Positions 56,501 through 64,000 of a stretch of 64,000 nucleotides of DNA are shown here, in pieces. Made by a program: the position numbers and the translations under genes. The stretch's first letter is position 1. Each line of letters begins with the position of its first letter. The notes under the pieces were generated by a model, which was not told where the DNA came from, did no database searches, and was given only the letters and a program-made list of their open reading frames with translations. The stretch lies in NCBI RefSeq assembly GCF_963678635.1, contig NC_087069.1, positions 868,001 to 932,000 of the forward strand. Reading direction: 5' to 3'. The DNA is from Symsagittifera roscoffensis (lineage: Eukaryota > Xenacoelomorpha > Acoela > Convolutidae).

Positions 56501-59500
56501 CCGACTTGGCTTTATGTTTCGACTCTGAGTTCAAAAATATGCTATAATCAACTCGAATCTATGCTTCAACTTTATTTTTGACTGAAGTATTCCACCGACT
56601 TGGCTTTATGTTTCGACTCTGAGTTCAAAAATATGCTATAATTAACTCGAATCTATGCTTCAACTTTGTTTTTGACTGAAGTATTCCACCGACTTGGCTT
56701 TATGTTTCGAAACTGAGTTCGAAAATATGCTATAATCAACTCGAATCTATGCTTCAACTTTATTTTTGACTGAAGTATTCCAACGACTTGGCTTTATGTT
56801 TCGACTCTGAGTTCAAAAATATGCTATAATCAACTCGAATCTATGCTTCAACTTTAGTTTGACTGAAGTATTCCACCGACTTGGCTTTATGTTTCGACTC
56901 TGAGTTCGAAAATATGCTATAATCAACTCGAATTTATTCTTCAACTTTAATTTTGACTGAAGTATTCCACCGACTTGGCTTTATGTTTCGACTCTGAGTT
57001 CGAAAATATGCTATAATCAACTCGAATCTATGCTTCAACTTTGTTTTTGACTGAAGTATTCCACCGACTTGGCTTTATGTTTCGACTCTGAGTTCAAAAA
57101 TATGCTATAATCAACTCGAATCTATGCTTCAACTTTAATTTTGACTGAAGTATTCCACCGACTTGGCTTTATGTTTCGACTCTGAGTTCGAAAATATGCT
57201 ATAATCAACTCGAATCTATGCTTCAACTTTATTTTTGACTGAAGTATTCCACCGACTTGGCTTTATGTTTCGACTCTGAGTTCGAAAATATGCTATAATC
57301 AACTCGAATCTATGCTTCAACTTTATTTTTGACTGAAGTATTCCACCGACTTCGCTTTCTGTTTCCACTCTGAGTTCGAAAATATGCTATAATCAACTCG
57401 AATCTATGCTTCATCTTTAATTTTGACTGAAGTATTCCACCGACTTGGCTTTATGTTTCGACTCTGAGTTCGAAAATATGCTATAATCAACTCGAATCTA
57501 TGCTTCAACTTTGTTTTTGACTGAAGTATTCCACCGACTTGGCTTTATGTTTCGACTCTGAGTTCAAAAATATGCTATAATCAACTCGAATATATGCTTC
57601 AACTTTAATTTTGACTGAAGTATTCCACCGACTTGGCTTTATGTTTCGACTCTGAGTTCGAAAATATGCTATAATCAACTCGAATCTATGCTTCAACTTT
57701 AGTTTTGACTGAAGTATTCCACCGACTTGGCTTTATGTTTCGACTCTGAGTTCGAAAATATGCTATAATCAACTCGAATCTATGCTTCAACTTTGTTTTT
57801 GACTGAAGTATTTCACCGACTTGGCTTTATGTTTCGACTCTGAGTTCGAAAAAATGCTATAATCAACTCGAATCTATGCTTCAACTTTAGTTTTGACTAA
57901 AGTATTCCACCGACTTGGCTTTATGTTTCGACTCTGAGTTCGAAAGTATGCTATAATCAACTCGAATCTATGCTTCAACTTTGTTTTTGACTGAAGTATT
58001 CCACCGACTTGGCTTTATGTTTCGACTCTGAGTTCGAAAAAATGCTATAATCAACTCGAATTTATGCTTCAACTTTAATTTTGACTGAAGTATTCCACCG
58101 ACTTGGCTTTATCTTTCGACTCTGAGTTCGAAAATATGCTATAATCAACTCGAATCTATGCTTCAACTTTGTTTTTGACTGAAGTATTCCACCGACTTGG
58201 CTTTATGTTTCGACTCTGAGTTCGAAAATATGCTATAATCAACTCGAATCTATGCTTCAACTTTGTTTTTGACTGAAGTATTCCACCGACTTGGCTTTAT
58301 GTTTCGACTCTGAGTTCAAAAATATGCTATAATCAACTCAAATCTATGCTTCAACTTTGTTTTTGACTGAAGTATTCTACCGACTTGGCTTTATGTTTCG
58401 ACTCTGAGTTCGAAAATATGCTATAATCAACTCGAATCTATGCTTCAACTTTGTTTTTGACTGAAGTATTCCACCGACTTGGCTTTATGTTTCGACTCTG
58501 AGTTCAAAAATATGCAATAACCAACTCGAATCTATGCTTCAACTTTAATTTTGACTGAAGTATTCCACCGACTTGGCTTTATGTTTCGACTCTGAGTTCG
58601 AAATTATGCTATAATCAACTCGAATCTATGCTTCAACTTTAATTTGGACTAAAGTATTCCACCGACTTGGCTTTATGTTTCGACTCTGAGTTCGAAAATA
58701 TGCTATAATCAACTCGAATCTATGCTTCAACTTTAGTTTTGACTAAAGTATTCCACCGACTTGGCTTTATGTTTCGACTCTGAGTTCAAAAATATGCTAT
58801 AATCAACTCGAATCTATGCATCAACTTTGTTTTTGACTGAAGTATTCCACCGAGTTGGCTTTATGTTTCGACTCTGAGTTCGAAAATATGCTATAATCAA
58901 CTCGAATCTATGCTTCAACTTTGTTTTTGACTGAAGTATTCCACCGACTTGGCTTTATGTTTCGACTCTGAGTTCGAAAATATGCTATAATCAACTCAAA
59001 TCTATGCTTCAACTTTGTTTTTGACTGAAGTATTCCACCGACTTGGCTTTATGTTTCGACTCTGAGTTCGAAAATATGCTATAATCAACTCAAATCTATG
59101 CTTCAACTTTGTTTTTGACTGAAGTATTCCACCGACTTGGCTTTATGTTTCGACTCTGAGTTCGAAAATATGCTATAATCAACTCGAATCTATGCTTCAA
59201 CTTTGTTTTTGACTGAAGTATTCCACCGACTTGGCTTTATGTTTCGACTTTGAGTTCGAAAATATGCAATAATCAACTCGAATCTATGCTTCAACTTTAA
59301 TTTTGACTGAAGTATTCCACCGACTTGGCTTTATGTTTCGACTCTGAGTTCGAAATTATGCTATAATCAACTCGAATCTATGCTTCAACTTTAATTTGGA
59401 CTAAAGTATTCCACCGACTTGGCTTTATGTTTCGACTCTGAGTTCGAAAATATGCTATACTCAACTCGAATCTATGCTTCAACTTTGTTTTTGACTGAAG

Positions 59501-59599
59501 TATTCCACCGACTTGGCTTTATGTTTCGACTCTGAGTTCGAAAATATGCTATACTCAACTCGAATCTATGCTTCAACTTTGTTTTTGACTGAAGTATTC

Positions 59600-60915
59600 C
59601 ACCGACTTGGCTTTATGTTTCGACTCTGAGTTCGCAAATATGCTATAATCAACTCGAATCTATGCTTCAACTTTATTTTTGACTGAAGTATTCCACCGAC
59701 TTGACTTTATGTTTCGACTCTGAGTTCGAAAATATGCTATAATCAACTCGAATCTATGCTTCAACTTTGTTTTTGACTGAAGTATTCCACCGACTTGGCT
59801 TTATGTTTCGACTTTGAGTTCAAAAATATGCTATAATCAACTCGAATCTATGCTTCAACTTTGTTTTTGACTGAAGTATTCCACCGACTTGGCTTTATGT
59901 TTCGACTCTGAGTTCGAAAATATGCTATAATCAACTCGAATCTATGCTTCAACTTTATTTTTGACTGAAATATTCCACCGACTTGGCTTTATGTTTCGAC
60001 TCTGAGTTCCAAATAATGCTATAATCAACTCGAATCTATGCTTCAACTTTATTTTTGACTAAAGTATTCCACCGACTTGGCTTTATGTTTCGACTCTGAG
60101 TTCGAAAATATGCTATAATCAACTCGAATCTATGCTTCAACTTTGTTTTTGACTGAAGTATTCCACCGACTTGGCTTTATGTTTCGACTCTGAGTTGGAA
60201 GATATGCTATAATCAACTCGAATCTATGCTTCAACTTTGTTTTTGACTGAAGTATTCCACCGACTTGGCTTTATGTTTCGACTCTGAGTTCGCAAATATG
60301 CTATAATCAACTCGAATCTATGCTTCAACTTTATTTTTGACTGAAGTATTCCACCGACTTGACTTTATGTTTCGACTCTGAGTTCGAAAATATGCTATAA
60401 TCAACTCGAATCTATGCTTCAACTTTGTTTTTGACTGAAGTATTCCACCGACTTGGCTTTATGTTTCGACTTTGAGTTCAAAAATATGCTATAATCAACT
60501 CGAATCTATGCTTCAACTTTGTTTTTGACTGAAGTATTCCACCGACTTGGCTTTATGTTTCGACTCTGAGTTCGAAAATATGCTATAATCAACTCGAATC
60601 TATGCTTCAACTTTATTTTTGACTGAAATATTCCACCGACTTGGCTTTATGTTTCGACTCTGAGTTCCAAATAATGCTATAATCAACTCGAATCTATGCT
60701 TCAACTTTATTTTTGACTAAAGTATTCCACCGACTTGGCTTTATGCTTCGACTCTGAGTTCGAAAATATGCTATAATCAACTCGAATCTATGCTTCAACT
60801 TTGTTTTTGACTGAAGTATTCCACCGACTTGGCTTTATGTTTCGACTCTGAGTTCGAAATTATGCTATAATCAACTCGAATCTATGCTTCAACTTTAATT
60901 TTGACTGAAGTATTT
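59600..60915 (+). repeat. Tandem 7-monomer (658-bp) higher-order duplication
   Basis: TTCGCAAATA at 59631 and 60289, and GAGTTCCAAATAATG at 60004 and 60662, are 658 bases apart. Ends are approximate. Confidence 0.7.
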
Positions 60916-63900
60916 CACCGACTTGGCTTTATGTTTCGACTCTGAGTTCGAAAATATGCTATAATCAACTCGAATCTATGCTTCAACTTTGTTTTTGACT
61001 GAAGTAGTTCCACCGACTTGGCTTTATGTCTCGACTCTGAGTTCGAAAATATGCTATAATCAACTCGAATCTATGCTTCAACTTTGTTTTTGACTGAATT
61101 ATTCCACCGACTTGGCTTTATGTTTCGACTCTGAGTTCGAAGATATGCTATAATCAACTCGAATCTATGCTTCAACTTTGTTTTTGACTGAAGTATTCCA
61201 CCGACTTGGCTTTATGTTTCGACTCTGATTTCAAAAATATGCTATAATCAACTCGAATCTATGCTTCAACTTTATTTTTGACTGAAGTATTCCACCGACT
61301 TGACTTTATGTTTCGACTCTGAGTTCGAAAATATGCTATAATCAACTCGAATCTATGATTCAACTTTGTTTTTGACTGAAGTATTCCACCGAGTTGGCTT
61401 TATGTTTCGACTCTGAGTTCAAAAATATGCTATAATCAACTCGAATCTATGCTTCAACTTTGTTTTTGACTGAAGTATTCCACCGACTTGGCTTTATGTT
61501 TCGACTCTGAGTTCGAAAATATGCTATAATCATTTCGAATCTATGCTTCAACTTTATTTTTGACTAAAGTATTCCACCGACTTGGCTTTATGTTTCGACT
61601 CTGAGTTCGAAAATATGCTATAATCAACTCGAATCTATGATTCAACTTTGTTTTTGACTGAAGTATTCCACCGACTTGGCTTTATGTTTCGACTCTGAGT
61701 TCAAAAATATGCTATAATCAACTCGAATCTATGCTTCAACTTTGTTTTTGACTGAAGTATTCCACCGACTTGGCTTTATGTTTCGACTCTGAGTTCCAAA
61801 AAATGCTATAATCAACTCGAATCTATGCTTCAACTTTATTTTTGACTAAAGTATTCCACCGACTTGGCTTTATGTTTCGACTCTGAGTTCGAAAATATGC
61901 TATAATCAACTCGAATCTATGCTTCAACTTTGTTTTTGACTGAAGTATTCCACCAACTTGGCTTTATGTTTCGACTCTGAGTTCGAAATTATGCTATAAT
62001 CAACTCGAATCTATGCTTCAACTTTAATTTTGACTGAAGTATTTCACCGACTTGGCTTTATGTTTCGACTCTGAGTTCGAAAATATGCTATAATCAACTC
62101 GAATCTATGCTTCAACTTTGTTTTTGACTGAAGTAGTTCCACCGACTTGGCTTTATGTTTCGACTCTGAGTTCGAAAATATGCTATAATCAACTCGAATC
62201 TATGCTTCAACTTTGTTTTTGACTGAAGTATTCCACCGACTTGGCTTTATGTTTCGACTCTGAGTTCGAAGATATGCTATAATCAACTCGAATCTATGCT
62301 TCAACTTTGTTTTTGACTGAAGTATTCCACCGACTTGGCTTTATGTTTCGACTCTGAGTTCAAAAATATGCTATAATCAACTCGAATCTATGCTTCAACT
62401 TTATTTTTGACTGAAGTATTCCACCGACTTGACTTTATGTTTCGTCTCTGAGTTCGAAAATATGCAATAATCAACTCGAATCTATGATTCAACTTTGTTT
62501 TTGACTGAAGTATTCCACCGACTTGGCTTTATGTTTCGACTCTGAGTTCAAAAATATGCTATAATCAACTCGAATCTATGCTTCAACTTTGTTTTTGACT
62601 GAAGTATTCCACCGACTTGGCTTTATGTTTCGACTCTGAGTTCGAAAATATGCTATAATCAACTCGAATCTATGCTTCAACTTTATTTTTGACTGAAGTA
62701 TTCCACCGACTTGGCTTTATGTTTCGACTCTGAGTTCCAAATAATGCTATAATCAACTCGAATCTATGCTTCAACTTTATTTTTGACTAAAGTATTCCAC
62801 CGACTTGGCTTTATGTTTCGACTCTGAGTTCGAAAATATGCTATAATCAACTCGAATCTATGCTTCAACTTTGTTTTTGACTGAAGAATTCCACCGACTT
62901 GGCTTTATGTTTCGACTCTGAGTTCGAAATTATGCTATAATCAACTCGAATCTATGCTTCAACTTTAATTTTGACTGAAGTATTCCACCGACTTGGCTTT
63001 ATGTTTTGACTCTGAGTTCGAAAATATGCTATAATCAACTCGAATCTATGCTTCAACTTTGTTTTTGACTGAAGTAGTTCCACCGACTTGGCTTTATGTT
63101 TCGACTCTGAGTTCCAAATAATGCTATAATCAACTCGAATCTATGCTTCAACTTTATTTTTGACTAAAGTATTCCACCGATTTGGCTTTATGTTTCGACT
63201 CTGAGTTCGAAAATATGCTATAATCAACTCGAATCTATGCTTCAACTTTGTTTTTCACTGAAGTATTCCACCGACTTGGCTTTATGTTTCGACTCTGAGT
63301 TCAAAATTATGCTATAATCAACTCGAATCTATGCTTCAACTTTAATTTTGACTGAAGTATTCCACCGACTTGGCTTTATGTTTCGACTCTGAGTTCGAAA
63401 ATATGCTATAATCAACTCGAATCTATGCTTCAACTTTGTTTTTGACTGAAGTAGTTCCACCGACTTGGCTTTATGTTTCGACTCTGAGTTCGAAAATATG
63501 CTATAATCAACTCGAATCTATGCTTCAACTTTGTTTTTGACTGAAGTATTCCACCGACTTGGTTTTATGTTTCGACTCGGAGTTCAAAAATATGCTATAA
63601 TCAACTCGAATCTATGCTTAAACTTTGTTTTTGACTGAGGTATTCCACCGACTTGGCTTTATGTTTCGACTCTGAGTTCGAAAATATGCTATAATCAACT
63701 CGAATCTGTGCTTCAACTTTGTTTTTGACTGAAGTATTCCACCGACTTGGCTTTATGTTACGAATCTGAGTTCGAAATTATGCTATAATCAACTCGAATC
63801 TATGCTTCAACTTTAATTTTGACTGAAGTATTCCACCGACTTGGCTTTATGTTTCGACTCTGAGTTCAAAAATATGCTATAATCAACTCGAATCTATGCT

Positions 63901-64000
63901 TCAACTTTGTTTTTGACTGAAGTATTCCACCGACTTGGCTTTATGTTTCGACTCTGAGTTCGAAAATATGCTATAATCAACTCGAATCTATGCTTCAACT

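Larger units (their letters stand above)
31691..64000 (+). repeat. 94-bp tandem satellite array (about 343 monomers, truncated by window end)
   Basis: The unit, as read from TTTCGACTCTGAGTTCG to GACTTGGCTTTATG, repeats every 94 bases in one orientation without interruption; for example GGCTTT falls at 31781 and 31875. The phase drifts by only +8 bases over 342 units. Identified indel monomers: +1 TCTAATGC near 50726, 51385, 52138 and 53079; +1 GTAGTTCC near 61005, 62131, 63074 and 63447; +2 near 40490; -2 near 41913; -1 near 56855. Most monomers differ from the consensus at only a few bases. The first units near 31700 are as well matched as the rest. It is typical of pericentromeric or heterochromatic satellite DNA. 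Minus-strand frames of 60-70 codons in it are not genes, since 94 is not a multiple of 3. Confidence 0.97.

Noticed and set aside
34735-57696. Minus-strand frames of 61-69 codons within the satellite (34735-34944, 35957-36166, 38895-39080, 57505-57696)
   Set aside because: They are reading-frame accidents of the tandem repeat. The 94-bp unit is not a multiple of three, and the frames end wherever a variant creates a stop.
31691-64000. Possible CRISPR array
   Set aside because: The whole 94-bp unit repeats; there are no unique spacers between conserved repeats, and the setting is eukaryotic.

Overview
The window looks like nuclear DNA of an invertebrate animal. It is AT-rich, mostly non-coding, and holds a Ty3/gypsy-type LTR retroelement with an envelope-like gene, GT-AG splice signals, older transposon relics and a very long tandem satellite. 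There are no operons, Shine-Dalgarno sites or other prokaryotic features. I cannot name the species or phylum from the sequence alone.

Layout. Bases 1-2327 hold a frame-broken protein-coding segment of unknown function that is clearly GC-richer than its surroundings. It is followed by signals that could be the 3' end of an LTR element (polypurine run, TGTTACA, AATAAA). Bases 2328-9827 are AT-rich non-coding DNA with relics: a 388-bp inverted-repeat element, a decayed gypsy reverse-transcriptase piece, a dispersed repeat and a cluster built on GCGGAATCC, and two short minus-strand coding-looking frames.

Bases 9832-28720 are one complete LTR retroelement of 18,889 bp. It has 410-bp LTRs starting TG and ending CA (6 mismatches between them), a 4-bp target duplication GTTT and a primer-binding site. 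Its coding order on the plus strand is: basic 118-aa ORF, long Gag-like N-terminal region, Gag, nucleocapsid-like region, protease, reverse transcriptase/RNase H/integrase, two-pass membrane ORF running into a long ATG-less frame, Env-like glycoprotein, and a 567-aa accessory ORF. A 3' region with splice signals follows. The gag-pol region is cut by single stops and frameshifts at about six places, so this copy is probably defective although its LTRs are still about 98.5% identical. The size and the extra 3' ORFs are the most unusual things in the window.

Bases 28721-31690 are AT-rich DNA with a second copy of the dispersed repeat, a transposon-end-like motif and a G-rich island with strong quadruplex potential. 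From about 31691 to the right edge there is a 94-bp satellite in one orientation, about 343 monomers, with at least two monomer classes and several nested higher-order duplications (7, 10, 13 and 15 monomers). It continues beyond the window.

How the retroelement genes would work together, by analogy with retroviruses and errantiviruses: Gag forms the particle, Pol copies and integrates the genome, and the Env-like protein and membrane ORF would act at membranes. The roles of the 118-aa, ATG-less and 567-aa products are unknown.
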